From Sphaerolaimus hirsutus (taxonomy: Eukaryota; Nematoda; Chromadorea; Monhysterida; Sphaerolaimidae), in the NCBI GenBank assembly GCA_964036195.1, contig CAXIWS010000001.1, forward strand, positions 62,001 through 126,000: 64,000 nt of DNA, given 5' to 3'. Numbering within the stretch: position 1 is the first letter of the stretch; the number at the start of each line of letters is the position of its first letter. Below, one piece after another: positions 43,300 to 54,147 of this stretch. Position numbers and translations under genes: made by a program. The notes beneath the pieces are model-generated. The model saw only the letters and a program-made list of their open reading frames with translations. It was not told where the DNA came from and did no database searches.

Positions 43300-43605
43300 C
43301 CGTATTTCCTTGAAATATCCCCTCCCATCAAAATACCCCCCTCAATATTTGCCCCATGAATTTATAACCTCCCTCGAAATACCGCCCCCAAATTTGGTGT
43401 ATAGAGAACGTTTGTGTGGTTTGTTATCTGGGAAACACGTTAAAAACAATGACTGTGTTGCGTTAGAACAGTGTTTGTACCGTCTACGTACTTATATAAG
43501 TCTATAGAGTCTTATAAATGGCGGTTTTTGTTGCCTTTTTTACATCTGTGTTACTTACAAAAAAAACAATTTAGCACTGGGATTTCAGAAAAATTTCTGG
43601 CAAAG
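43300..43605. mobile_element. Family A MITE, truncated right side
   Basis: CCGTATTTCCTTGAAATA after TA, C-run words, and the family centre (GAACAGTGTTTGTACC, TATAAATGGCGGTTTTTG). The right end is replaced by the foldback at 43614. Confidence 0.6.
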
Positions 43606-43613
43606 TAGTAGTG

Positions 43614-43868
43614 GGAGTGGGGATTATTTTTTGTCATGCCCTGTCATGACATAGAGAAATTTATACTCAGACAAGAACCCTCTAGCGCAAAGTCTACACT
43701 GAAATATTACACCCACCGCAATTTACTGAAGGTCGTTTCGCTTTCGCTCAACGACCTTCAGTTGCGGTGGGTGTAATATTTCAGTGTAGACTTTGCGCTA
43801 GAGGGTTCTTGTCTGAGTATAAATTTCTCTATGTCATGACAGGGCATGACAAAAAATAATCCCCACTC
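43614..43868. repeat. Near-perfect foldback, arms about 120 bp
   Basis: From GGAGTGGGGATTATTTTTTG to its inverse ending AATAATCCCCACTCC. The centre is CTGAAGGTCGTT, a short loop, AACGACCTTCAG. The only arm difference I see is an extra TTTA in the left arm (GCAATTTACTGAAGG versus GCAACTGAAGG). Arms this alike imply a very recent origin or ongoing correction. Confidence 0.9.
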
Positions 43869-44089
43869 CTGTCATTTTACCCCCACCACGTTTTACTGAA
43901 GGTCCTTTTTAAATATTGTAGATGTATTCATAGGAATATGAATACGTTCCAAAAGTTGTTCATGATCAGGGCTCAACACAAAGCATAGATGCATAAGACT
44001 GGAACAGGTAACTGAAACGTGAAAAATACGGGTTGAGTGTTTTTGTTTTTGCAAAGAGCAAATTGAATGAGCGAAATGAACCCGCAAAG

Positions 44090-44560
44090 TTCATGTCTCG
44101 GGCACGTTTGACACTACTTCATTTCCCTTTGAGCTCGTTTTCTTTTTTTCATTCGTTTTAAGTGTAAATGAATTTAAATTTCTGACCGGATACCAAAAAT
44201 GGTAACCTTTTATAGGAATTTGGTTAATGTCCATTTGTGCATGTGAAAGAATATGTGTGTCGCGCTTGTCTGCATGTCCTTTTCAAATGCGTTGGTGTCA
44301 TACACATTGGCACACTGCTGTCATACACATTTGCGTATATGAAAAATGTGTGTGCGGTGTGTCAATGTGCATGTGCATTTGAAAGGCACGTGCACACAAG
44401 CGTGGGAAATCTTAGAAATTCCACCTGTAAAATTCATGTTTCAGACACTTTTGACATCAATCTATTTGTCTTTGTGTATGTTTGCTCTTTTTGACTCGTT
44501 TCAGGTACGAACGAACTTAATTTCTGACTGGTTACCAAAAATGGTAACCTAAACGTTTAA
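44090..44560. repeat. Direct repeat flanking a GTGCATTTG word array
   Basis: A block with CAAAGTTCATG, TTTGACA, CTCGTTT and ACCAAAAATGGTAACC occurs at about 44090-44215 and again, diverged, at 44425-44552. Between them is an array of CATACACATTTG, ATGTGCATTTG and GCACGTGCAC words. Confidence 0.6.
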
Positions 44561-45484
44561 AATATGTGAGCAAACTCATATATAGAATCCTCTAGCGATC
44601 ACTGAACTGTACAATAAGATGCCTACCACAACGGATAAAATTTGATCCAGTAAAGTGAAACATAGGAAGATAACACTCACCACTGCCAATCGAAATTCGA
44701 AAACCCGCAATGTTTTTGTTTCAAGGGTCTTTCATGTATCTCTGTATTGTTTGATTAGATGCGCTCTATTGTGTAGTAATCCAAATGTCCTCCTAGCGAG
44801 GAACAACAATATTTGATTGGGTGGTATTTAACCTATACCACCCTGCATTTCTTTTTATGATCCAGCATATCAGGGAGCCTTCACGTGGCCTGGATTGAAC
44901 ATTTTGTTAACTTAGCAAAAGTTAGCAACATGACCGATGCCCTGATTCCACCTTCCACAGTGAAAATATTTCAACCCGCAAAATTCATGTTTCAATGACT
45001 TTTGAGACCCCTCAAACAAAGACACAGTCAGATTTGTACATATTCCCATTTGTACAGTATTTATTATACTCCAGAAGGGATATGGCACCCACCTCGAGTT
45101 TGAAGGCCACCCTTCAGTATTCGAGGTCATATTTAGAGGGGGTTTTTTAATTGAAAAGCCCCACTTCTTGATAGTGAGATTTCATTTCTGAACAATTGGG
45201 GGGTATTCTTTTTAAGAGGGGTTCCAATGAAAACCGCTCCTTTTACTCCACAAGCATTAGGTCATAAACCAGAACTCCATTTTGATTGTTTTTGATAGCG
45301 TTTTATATCCTAATGTGTGTGTTTAGTAGGTTTTAGGTTTTAGGTTTCGACGAGACAAGTTATTTTAACCTTTATGTTATTTAAACATTGAAAATCTGAA
45401 AATGGTCAGTGTTATGAATTGGCGTCAAACAGAAATTCGTGGTATTTTAATTTCACTTTTCTTATTTTTTGTTATAGACATGAT
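44561..45484. other. Intergenic, no feature except a weak repeat echo
   Basis: AACCCGCAAAATTCATGTTTC near 44971 echoes the repeat at 44.1/44.4 kb. The promoter of the gene starting at 45485 should be in the right part; no specific element is recognised. Confidence 0.4.
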
Positions 45485-46143
45485 ATGGTGAAAATATTTG
45501 AAGGTGAAATTTACCCACCACATGGGGCGTTGGACGGTGTCTATTTTTATGAATGGAAATTTCGTGGGGTTTGGTTTGAGCATTCAATTTTGATGTCTGT
45601 TACACTTATACCTGGACAAACGATACCGATGGGGTCATGCATCAAAGTTCGGCTGCAAATGGTAAATTTTGGGTGTGATGAGAGTTGTATGCTCTGAGGT
45701 GGTAGGTATTAGTGTTGTATAAAGTAAAATCTCAAGAGTGAAACTAAATTGACACAAAAATTTTACATTTGACATATGGTTGAGGGTTTCACATATTTCC
45801 CATATTTGATATATTACAGAATGCCGCAAATGGTCCAATAATTGAATTGGGTCCGATGACACATTTGAATATGATATCAATGCCTATCGATTGCGCACAT
45901 TTGGGGAATTTGAAGCCATATCAATCCAGCCTGTTTTATGTCGGAAAGGTCATGAAATGCGGTATTTTGGTTGGTATAACCAATGAAAGCGAAGATGGTA
46001 AAATGTTACATTTCGCAGCTGGTGCACACCTGCGAGATAATATGATTGTAGTCCCATTTAAATTTAACAGTCTTCAGTCTCATTGTGAACGCCTGGATGA
46101 AACTTTATGCCATCGAAAATTGAAACGCCGTTTTTCGGTTTAG
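45485..46143 (+). CDS. Small paralogous protein P1, 166 residues
   Basis: Exons 45485-45661 and 45820-46143, phase 0 junction, TAG stop. A TTGTTATAG acceptor just before the ATG suggests a 5' UTR exon. Sequence looks beta-rich: an N-terminal half with a W-x-F-x-G-like pattern (YEWKFRGVWFEHSILMSVTL, then IPGQTIPMG) and a C-terminal half around CGILVGITNESEDGK. The same two-part layout is seen in the next genes (46370, 47168/48038 and minus 49911), so this is a local tandem family. I considered galectin-like folds because of the beta pattern, but the usual sugar-binding motif is absent. No signal peptide. Function unknown. Confidence 0.65.
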
Positions 46144-46369
46144 TATGTTTGGGTACGTCATAAAATTGGAACGTCTCGTTTATGTTTAGGACGTTTTACA
46201 CACATTTTGTTTTATGTTTTGAAAAAATTTAAGTGTCAATACACTATTATATATAGAGTATTTTACGTTTTGATAAGCTTGTGTTCGGTTGTTATGGTTC
46301 TATGTTCCAAACGCGCCAAAAAATTCCCATAGTTACAAGTAAAATTTTTTGTGAGAAAGAAAAATCTTC

Positions 46370-47002
46370 ATGATGTCAGAAAGTAATATTCAACAAGTTA
46401 CGGCTTCATCATTCGATAAAGTGACAGGGGTATGGCGTTTCTTTGGGAAACTGAATGGTTTTTATGTGCATATAGTTCTCCAGTCGATACCGCAAATTGG
46501 ATTTAATAAAGAAATGATTGGGCGTATAACCACGGTATGCATCCTTAATTTTTGGTTAGAAAAATTATATAAATATGTAAAAAAATTTGCGTAGAGTCGT
46601 TCTGGAGATTGCATGTTAACAGTCAGTGTGTTGCCATTTGATGTTGGAGCGGTGAAAAGTGCCAATTTGGAACTTTTGGGTGAAATTAGTGATGAATTGC
46701 CACTCACTTTCGGCTTGGGGGAACTGGACAATGCAAAAATAGTAGTGATGATTGAATCTATAAAACCTGGAGCATCAATTAAGTTTAGGGGTATTGTTAA
46801 TTATCGTGTGGGAGATTCATTTTTGGCAATTATGATGCAGTTTGGAAATAGACAAAGCATTCAAGATTCAACTATTGACTTAGGTAACTTGCCAATGCAC
46901 CCAGAAATACTGTCTGTTGTATCTGATTTGGTTGATAAAGTTGTGGATTCACAAAAAATGCCTTTTGCGACTGTTTACGTAAGGGATGTGTTAAATTCCT
47001 AG
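46370..47002 (+). CDS. Small paralogous protein P2, 190 residues
   Basis: Exons 46370-46534 and 46595-47002, joined in phase 0 by a 60-bp intron (donor GTATGC, acceptor TTTGCGTAG). The N-terminal half reads VWRFFGKLNGFYVHIVLQSI followed by a Pro and a Gly-x-I-T-T end, aligning with P1 and P3. The C-terminal half NAKIVVMIESIKPGASIKF aligns with P1 and P4. It lies 226 bp after P1 on the same strand. Cytosolic by appearance: no signal peptide or membrane segment. Family unknown. Confidence 0.7.
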
Positions 47003-47167
47003 ATTTATTGGTTCCTTAGAAACACTAGTTCCTCTGCTATCAGGTTGAAAGACATTTACGAGTTTTTCATATCGAAATATTTGGCCCTATTTTATTTCAA
47101 AATGAAAAGTGTTTTCTGAGAAAAAGTGCGAAAAATATATAGACAACTAAATTCTAAAAATATAATA

Positions 47168-47851
47168 ATGGGTGAAAAAGGTATGGCATCTGGAGTGGGG
47201 TTCAAGCGAATTGCACATTATCCATTTAGCATTGGTGAGTATCTACCGTATTTCCTCGAAATACTTCTGGAGAGATGAATTTGTCTTAGTGTTTTCAGAT
47301 TGGGTAATAAATAGGGGTTATTAGTTCGCCAGAAATTTTACTTTTTCTCTTTTATACTCAATTTGGAGTGTTATTTTGAGGTGGGAGTGTTTCATAGTGA
47401 TCTCGAGAGGGGTGCGACATTGGGGGGTTTCCAGGGTATTTCGAGGAAATTCGATGGTGGGGTATTTTTTGTCTTTTTTGATGTAATTTCTGCTGTTATT
47501 ATTTTAGACGGCGAATTTCGATACAGTGGTGAATTTCTTGGGGTTCATTTGACAATCGATCTGAAAGCAATCCCACCCCTTCCTGGGAATGATCCACGGA
47601 AACGTTTTCATGGTACAATAATTACAGTCAGTTATTTGTTCGATGTTTTATTGTCTATCAAAGATTGAAACAAGTACTATATATATATATATATAGCATT
47701 TTGGCAGGGTCCGAATGGCTTGTTTCACATAGGAATTTATGATGGGTTAGGTAATCGCCCAGGAAGGATTTATGCTTCAAATATTCTTCTCTCTGGAGAG
47801 CTTTCACACCATGTGCCCTGCTGCTACAGTGTTGCACAGATTAATTTGTAA
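47168..47851 (+). CDS. Small paralogous protein P3, 109 residues (N-terminal half only)
   Basis: Exons 47168-47234, 47508-47626, 47708-47851; phases agree (1, then 0). Reads FRYSGEFLGVHLTIDLKAIP and GLFHIGIYDGLGNRPG. Intron 1 contains a family A fragment (47245-47460). Compared with P1 and P2 it lacks the C-terminal half, which appears as a separate frame at 48038-48325. A donor-like GTAATTTTT overlaps the stop (ATT AAT TT/GTAATT), so P3 and P4 may be one gene whose last acceptor is non-canonical or damaged. Confidence 0.6.
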
Positions 47852-48037
47852 TTTTTATCAAAAATTTACATATTGGGGATGTCTAAGGACATAACGGATC
47901 TACATTATATATTTTGTGGAACTGTATTTTTGGTATTTTGTGCAATTGTAATTTTTATCAAGAATTTATATATTGGGGATAGCTTAGGATACAGTCAATT
48001 TCAATTATATATGTTTGATAAATTTTTATGAATTATT

Positions 48038-48325
48038 TTGTGCAATATTTTCGGCATTGCCAATATTGGTGGATCGAAAATTTTATTGGGAATATCTGTG
48101 AATGGAGATCAATATCTTTATATGAAAGGTATTACTGAGAAAAGTGAAAGTGGAATGATTAATCATTCCATTCGCTTTAAAGTGAAAGAGGCAGAACCTG
48201 GTGATTCTAAGGAAGTGCAAGTAGTTGATAAGGCGATGACATTTTTATATGGTGGAAGTTCTTCAACTGGCTTCAACTGGCCAAATCTTCCATCAGATAG
48301 TAAGGCTAGTTCGTCTTTGCCCTAA
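48038..48325 (+). CDS. P4: C-terminal half of a P-family protein, probable last exon of P3
   Basis: Open from 48032 to TAA, with GGSKILLGISVNGDQYLYMK matching the C-terminal halves of P1 and P2, and a Ser-rich tail (SDSKASSSLP). There is no ATG near the start and no AG acceptor in the expected place; TATTTTCG/GC stands where TTTTCAG would be expected. The intervening 47852-48030 holds a 98-bp tandem repeat (TTTTTATCAAAAATTTACAT type). AATAAA follows at about 48419. Alternatives: pseudogene, or an exon with non-AG splicing. Confidence 0.5.
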   Translation: MCNIFGIANIGGSKILLGISVNGDQYLYMKGITEKSESGMINHSIRFKVKEAEPGDSKEVQVVDKAMTFLYGGSSSTGFNWPNLPSDSKASSSLP

Positions 48326-48448
48326 GAACCATATTTTATATTATATTTTATATTATATTATTTAGTATTATTAGTATTTATTTTATTAAAATGGTGGTAT
48401 TAATTTTTATCACTGAATTAATAAAAAATCTGGGCGAAATAAGAAAAA

Positions 48449-49911
48449 TCATCCAACCAATTTAATGACAATTTGAATACCTTCATTTTTTATCACATTT
48501 TGGAGCACAGATACAGACATCCTATCATTACTGTAATTTGTCAAGCACCAAGCAATATTTAATCCGCCAATTTTTCCAATGTCCATTGTGCGACCAATTC
48601 CCGGTTCCAAATGATTGATAGAATGTTGAGTGGTGCCAGATACAGGTGTCGGAAAAGGTTGAAACACATCGCACCATACAATTCCGTAGTCACTGTGAAC
48701 CTATAAAAAAGTTTTCGTCAAAGTTTTAATTTCATTGTTTAATTAGCAATATTTATATATATTTAAGGGTGTCAACCTTCTATTTTCCATTTTTCGCTTT
48801 CCGTTAGCAATTTTTTCCAATTTTCTGACAACTCCAAAAAGTTTTTCTGTTTTTATTTTCGTTTTTCCTCCAAGTGCAAAACGTTTCCGCTTTTCTACAA
48901 GTAAAAATATTGCTATTTTCCTCGTTCCACGGGCAAATTTTCTCCATGTTTTCACAGCAAAATAATGGGTGTGTGATGCGGCGAGATCTCGGCTGTAAAG
49001 TAAACCCGGCCGTAAAGTAAATCCGGCCGTAATGCATAGTTGCACTAACGTATTTAGGTTTACTTGATAAATACGTTTACGTTTCCTCCCCGAAAAAATA
49101 CCGGTTCTCAGTTACTCTCGTACTTTTTGAAAGTACGCGAGTACAGAAAACGAGTATTTACATATTTTCGTTTACTCCCCTTTTACACAGCGTAAAAGTA
49201 GTAAATTTTTACTTTACGTTTTCTGTATTCAGGTGTGACTGAAAATAAAATAATTTACGTTTACGTTTACTTTGAAAAACGTTCAGTACTTTAAACAACT
49301 CTGTCATAATGATGCCCGGCCTAAAATAGCACCCTCTACTTTACGGCCGGGTTTACTTTACGGCCGGACCATCCCCGTGTGATGCGCGGTGAAGTGTCCT
49401 GAAGTGACTTCACACAGACGCGTAATGTCGGTGTGACGACACTTCACTGCATTCCAGATGATTCATGACACTTCACAAACCATGCAAAGTATGCTGCAAA
49501 CATTCACGAAGTGCACATCACGAATTTCGGTCTTCGTGAAGCTAGGTGAAGTGAGTGGAAGACACTTCACCGAAAACTTCGTGAAGTGTGTGGAAGTGAG
49601 TGTAAGTGTCTTCACAGAGCGCACTTCCACACACTTCACGAACCCATTTTTTGCTGTTTTCCATTTTCCGTAAAAATATGTTGAACCCTTAGACATACCC
49701 GATTAAATTCAACTGTAGGGAAATATTCCGCCATTTTTACTGGTCCTGTTTGGTTGGAGAAAAGTATTTTGAACATTATAACACCCCATCCTAATGAACC
49801 ATTGTATGAATAATTTTTTGGATTTGGCAATAAAGTATCTATAAGGTAAAAAATTAATATTATATTTAAAAATTGTTTTTGAAATTTTTTATTTGACTTA
49901 CTTCCAGCCAT
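48449..49911 (-). CDS. Small paralogous protein M2, 133 residues
   Basis: Exons in gene order 49902-49911, 49699-49838, 48449-48700; junctions in phase 1 and 0, stop TGA. A 3.3-codon first exon (ATG GCT GGA A) ends at GTAAGT. The sequence looks like the P family in layout: SLGWGVIMFKILF in the first half, GGLNIAWCLTNYSNDRMSV in the second. It converges on P4 with 123 bp between stops; TTTATT on the plus strand near 48378 could be its poly(A) signal. Intron 2 (48701-49698) is built of nested word-array repeats. Function unknown. Confidence 0.65.
48768..49386. repeat. Nested families E, F and a CGGCCGTAAAGTAAA array in one intron
   Basis: A partial family E (AGGGTGTCAACC, 48768-48900) is followed by CGGCCGTAAAGTAAA words (48988-49035), which are interrupted by a family F element (CATAGTTGCAC at about 49034 to AACAACTCTG at about 49304). 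The CGGCCG words then resume in inverse orientation (TTTACGGCCGG, to 49370). Flanks of F (CCGTAATG, TCATAATG) match at 6 of 8 positions. Confidence 0.65.
49387..49645. repeat. Family G array
   Basis: GTGAAGTGTCC, GACTTCACACAGACGCG and ACACTTCAC words in both orientations; same phrase set as 62150-62860. Lies in intron 2 of M2. Confidence 0.7.
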
Positions 49912-50111
49912 TTTTCCTGTTTTGTATATTTTTGCTCGAGAAAAGTTTGGCTATTGAAATGATGAAATGCTATATAAAGTTATATAAATTTTATATATCG
50001 CTATAAACTCACACGTTCACGTTCACAGCACAGCGGAATTTAATGTTGTTTACAGAGCACATTAGATGTTTAGTGGGTAAACTGTATTTTGTAAGGGAAA
50101 ATGGACGAACC

Positions 50112-52703
50112 TTAGTACCAGTCCCTTGTTATACCTTCTTCATTGCTGGTTTTATCAATATCCAATTTACCCAAAATTAATTTAGTGTTTCGTAGATTTT
50201 GGGGTGGGAACCGGACATTTTCCATTTCACCACAAGTTAGACATCTTAAAACTAGGATGTGTCTTCGCGGTTCCATGCATTGTCCATGACACCTGGGCAT
50301 GACATACTACGATCTATTCAGTTATTCACTTTTATGATTGTAAAAAAATTACCGTAAATGAAAGAATTTTCCATCAGAAACCGGATAAAGTATTTGAAGT
50401 TTTTGTTTTTGGACAGCTGTTCGACATCTTTCTTGTGGAGATAGACAATTCATTCCATTTTGAATTGATGTGTGAATGTGAACAAACCGGCCTTCTGGAA
50501 TTTTGTCTGGAAGGTAATATAAAACATGTATTTATTTATGTATTTTTTAATTATTTTAGCTCAAATTACCTTCCATAATTGCGTGGTTTTCCAACTCTTC
50601 AGTTTTTTCTTCAATTGCTTGCTTATCGCACCCTAGACGAATTCGATTTTTGAGAGCGCCACCGTCAAGTTCACTGTGGCTCTAGAGGAGTATTTTTAAA
50701 AATTATTTGAGTATTTTATGTTAGTATTTATTCTAAAAATGTTTACCACTATGTGCATGGGCGGGAAATGATTTCGCTCGGCCAAAAAAATGTTATAACA
50801 GAAATTGCACGAATGTGTTGCATTGATGCCCATGCCACCCAATTCATTAAAGTGATCATGTGCCATTAGCGGATTTGATTTGGCTTTATGCATTTCGTTT
50901 TCAGTGTTTCTTCCAGTATTTCTTTCGACAGGTTCTCCATATATTCTGGCATCTACATATTCTGTGTCGTAGAAATACAAAATGTTTATATAGAGATAAA
51001 TATTCTTCGAACATTCATATATAGTGTAATTCTACATGCCTGGTTCTGCAGGTGCATAGAAATCTTGTTTAGCTGCAATGACAAAGTTTGCATCTATCTG
51101 AGGTGTGGGATGGGAAGTTGAAATGTGTACCCTTCGACCAATTTTGATATTTGACTCCCAAATTGCCAACATCCCTGCAGAGAAAGAGATAATAAATTCA
51201 ATAGTATATCTAAAATAAAAATAATTTTACCTGTTGGATTTACAGTGCTAATGATTATAGGCACTGTTAAGGGAATAGTTGGTGTAAAATCAGTCTCTTC
51301 AGCCCGAAATGTTGGGTACCATGACATTGATTCATTGTTTTCGAGTTTTTTCCCATCTAGACATTCTTCACTATTTTCCCCATTTTTTCCACTTGGGCAT
51401 TTTGTGTCATTCATATGAGTGTGGGGGGTATTTTCTGATTCTAGGGGGTTGACTGAGTTATTTGTTATTTTGAAGCCATTCTCATTTTTCTGTAACAAGA
51501 TTAAAGTTTGAGGTAGTTTGATCATTGAATAAAATTAAAATATTATAACCTCATTCAATTCATTTGCGAGTTGTGTCGAATCTACATTTGGATCATCTTC
51601 AGAGAATGGAGATAGCTGAGGTGTGTTTGTTGTAATTGCTTGTCTTTTTGGAGGCATTGGTATTTTTTTGTGTGATCCTATAAATAGGTATTTTGATTTA
51701 AAAATAAATATCTAGTAAAAAAGTATATAAGCGTGAAAAAGTGAATATCTTTAACCATTTCCATTGTGAGTAATTCCGAGAGTCGCTTTCAGCTCCTCCA
51801 AAGAATTTTTATTTGATGCGATTTGTTGAGGTTTTGACATGCCATCGTCTGAATTACTTTTGTGGGAATTCGATTGGACACCAATTTTCCATAACTCATT
51901 GCAGACATACCCACCCCCATTCAAATTTTCTGGAATCGAATGTGGGAATCCATGTTCAGTCAAAATCGGTGTTGTGGGTGGTGGAGGTAGCACACCAATG
52001 GCTGGATACCGCTATAATGTTGATTTTAAGCGATTTTCATTGATATATGTAAGTATACAAGAAAAAATTTCAGACCCCGTTATTTGCGAAGGAGTTTTCA
52101 TTTTCATCTGGGTTTTCAACATCCACGAATTCCTGAAATTTAGGTAGACAATTTACTTTAAGAAATTTATTTAAAAGTATTTTTTTCATTTTTTACCAAC
52201 TTCAGTTGCATTGTCATTCATTTCATTGTTCAAATGTTCCTGAGCACGAATGATTTCTTCCATATTTGCAGCAAGAATTAATGCATTCTCATTCTCTGTA
52301 AGTGCCACTCCATTTTCAGATTTTGTAATCAAATCCAAGGCTACATTAGCCACTTTATAACATTCTAAAGCATTTTCAGCCTTTCTTCCAGCTTTATTTG
52401 CTTTTTTATTATTTGTTTTTTCATATTTTGAATTTTTCTGGTAAGTTTTTAATGCGCGGCTTTTTATTTTTCCAAAATGTTGTTTCAGCTCGATTAGAGC
52501 TGAAAAGGTTTTATTATTATTTTATAAAAATAAACCAAAATAAAATAGTTAAACTAAACTTACTTTTTTCGGATTCATGCCTAGTCGGTGTCAATAGCAC
52601 CCCGGCAAACCTAAATGTATAGAACATTTAAAAAAATTTAAATGTATAAAACATTTTTCTTTCAAAAATACCTTTCTGATTCTTGTGGTGTCTGAGAGGA
52701 CAT
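50112..52703 (-). CDS. 624-residue protein with C-terminal Cys pairs, family uncertain
   Basis: Exons in gene order: 52672-52703, 52564-52610, 52201-52499, 52076-52132, 51756-52011, 51550-51677, 51231-51489, 51040-51174, 50747-50961, 50570-50681, 50353-50506, 50112-50292. All phases agree and sum to 1875 nt. Residues 27-126 are Lys/Ala-rich helical; 140-360 low-complexity, Pro/Asn/Ser-rich; 360-624 look folded, with THSCNFC, NCLSPQERC, LRCHGQCMEPRRHILVL and RCLTCG. Spaced Cys suggest a zinc site. C-x3-C followed by RR-x-IL, with an upstream C...ERC, loosely recalls the zinc loops of the p53-type DNA-binding domain, but the later hallmark of that domain is missing; this is a weak hypothesis. 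The junction at 51040 needs a GC donor (CCAG/GCATGT). The first residues MSSQTPQESER have no signal peptide. Confidence 0.72.
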
Positions 52704-52844
52704 TGCTTTCCTTTTTTCACTTATTGCCTTTGGAATGAACTTGCTGAGGAGAAAACTTGCTTTTATACCAAAAGCTTTTTCATTGTTTTAAGATTTATGA
52801 TTATACTTTATTCTATAAAAAGTTTTATCATGCAAGAGGACTTA

Positions 52845-53690
52845 TGATGTCAGGGAACAAAGTAGCACCTAGACAGTCTGTGTGTCATCAACTAGGACCA
52901 AAGTAGTATATGAGATAAAATATTTTATACTCTGACAGGTATCTTCTGGTACAACTTTCCACAGACTGTCTCAGTGTCAGGCATTGAAGCAGTACCTAGA
53001 CAGTTTGTGTGCTGTTCTGCTATCTAGCACCAAAATGTGAGGTAATAAAGTAATACGCAGCCAGTCTGTGGCTGGTTGTACCAAGAGGTGGTGGTCAAGT
53101 TATAAAATATTTTATAACCTGAGAGGTACCTTCTGGTAGAACCGCCCACAGACAGTCTGACTGTTACTTTATTACCTCACATTTTGCTGCTAGCTAGCAG
53201 AACAGCACACAAACTGTCTAGGTACTGCTTCAATGCTTGAACTTCATCCACATCCATGATGAAAAATGAGCGTCTCTATCAATTAATTATGGTGTGTGCT
53301 CTGCTACTATGTAAGACCAAAAATGTGAGGTAATAAACTAACACTCAGACAGTCTGTGGGATGTTGTACCAAGAGCTACCTCTCAGGTTATAAAATATTT
53401 TATCACCTTATTACCTCAGATTTTTTGAGGGTCAGGCATTGAAGCAGTATCTAGACAGTCTGTGTGCTATTCTGTTAGCTAGCACCAAAATGTGAGGTAA
53501 TAAAGTAACACTCAGACAGTCTGTGGGGGTTGTACTAGGAGCTACCTTGCACATGAAGGTTGTACCAGAAGGTACCTGTCAGGCTATAAAATATTTTATT
53601 TCATATATCACTTTGGTGCTAGTTGGTGAGACACAGACTGTCTAGGTGCAACCTAACACCTGACACTGAGACATGTTTGGTTGCAGTTTT
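52845..53690. repeat. Family L cluster of inverted repeats (CAGACAGTCTG words)
   Basis: The phrases CTAGACAGTCTGTGTG, AGCACCAAAATGTGAGGTAATAAAGT and ATAAAATATTTTATAACCTGA recur at least four times in alternating orientation. Several long hairpins can form. No coding content. It separates the 52.7-kb and 53.9-kb genes. Confidence 0.8.
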
Positions 53691-53911
53691 ATTATGTACT
53701 TATATATTTTTATTTTTAAATTCTTTTTAAAACCGTAGAAAACATTGCGCGGGCTGTTAATAACGTTAGTGATAACGCTACTTAAATATAATGTTAAATA
53801 CAGAAAAACAACATTATAGGTGTTTTATAATTTCTGAGACATTGTTTACTTTTTTGAAATATATAAATGGGGGTGTTTTTGTAAATGTTAAATATTTTAA
53901 CTTAACTAAAA

Positions 53912-54147
53912 ATGGCTAGTGGAAAAATGAACTATTTGGATTTCAAAAAGCAAAAGGCAATACCAATGGTTTGAAATTATATTGAATTTCATCAGTAAAT
54001 AGATTACATTGAAAAAAGGTATATTTATAGGTAAATGGGCTTACCGGCACATACATTCTAAATCCATATAGTTCTCGAGATGTGGATCGAATTGCCCTAG
54101 CTTATTGTCCAGAGTTATTCAAGGATTTTGAAGATGAACAGATTTAA
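53912..54147 (+). CDS. Small two-exon protein, 57 residues
   Basis: Exon 53912-53968 (ATG) joins exon 54031-54147 (TAA) in phase 0 through a 62-bp intron (donor GTTTGA, acceptor TATTTATAG). It reads MASGKMNYLDFKKQKAIPM then VNGLTGTYILNPYSSRDVDR and an acidic end (FEDEQI). No signal peptide or membrane segment. Too short to place in a family. The clean splice frame supports it; expression data would settle it. Confidence 0.5.

Noticed and set aside
45485..48325. Galectin assignment for P1-P4
   Set aside because: The beta-rich layout suggested it, but the conserved sugar-binding residues (H-x-N-x-R and W-G-x-E pattern) are not visible.
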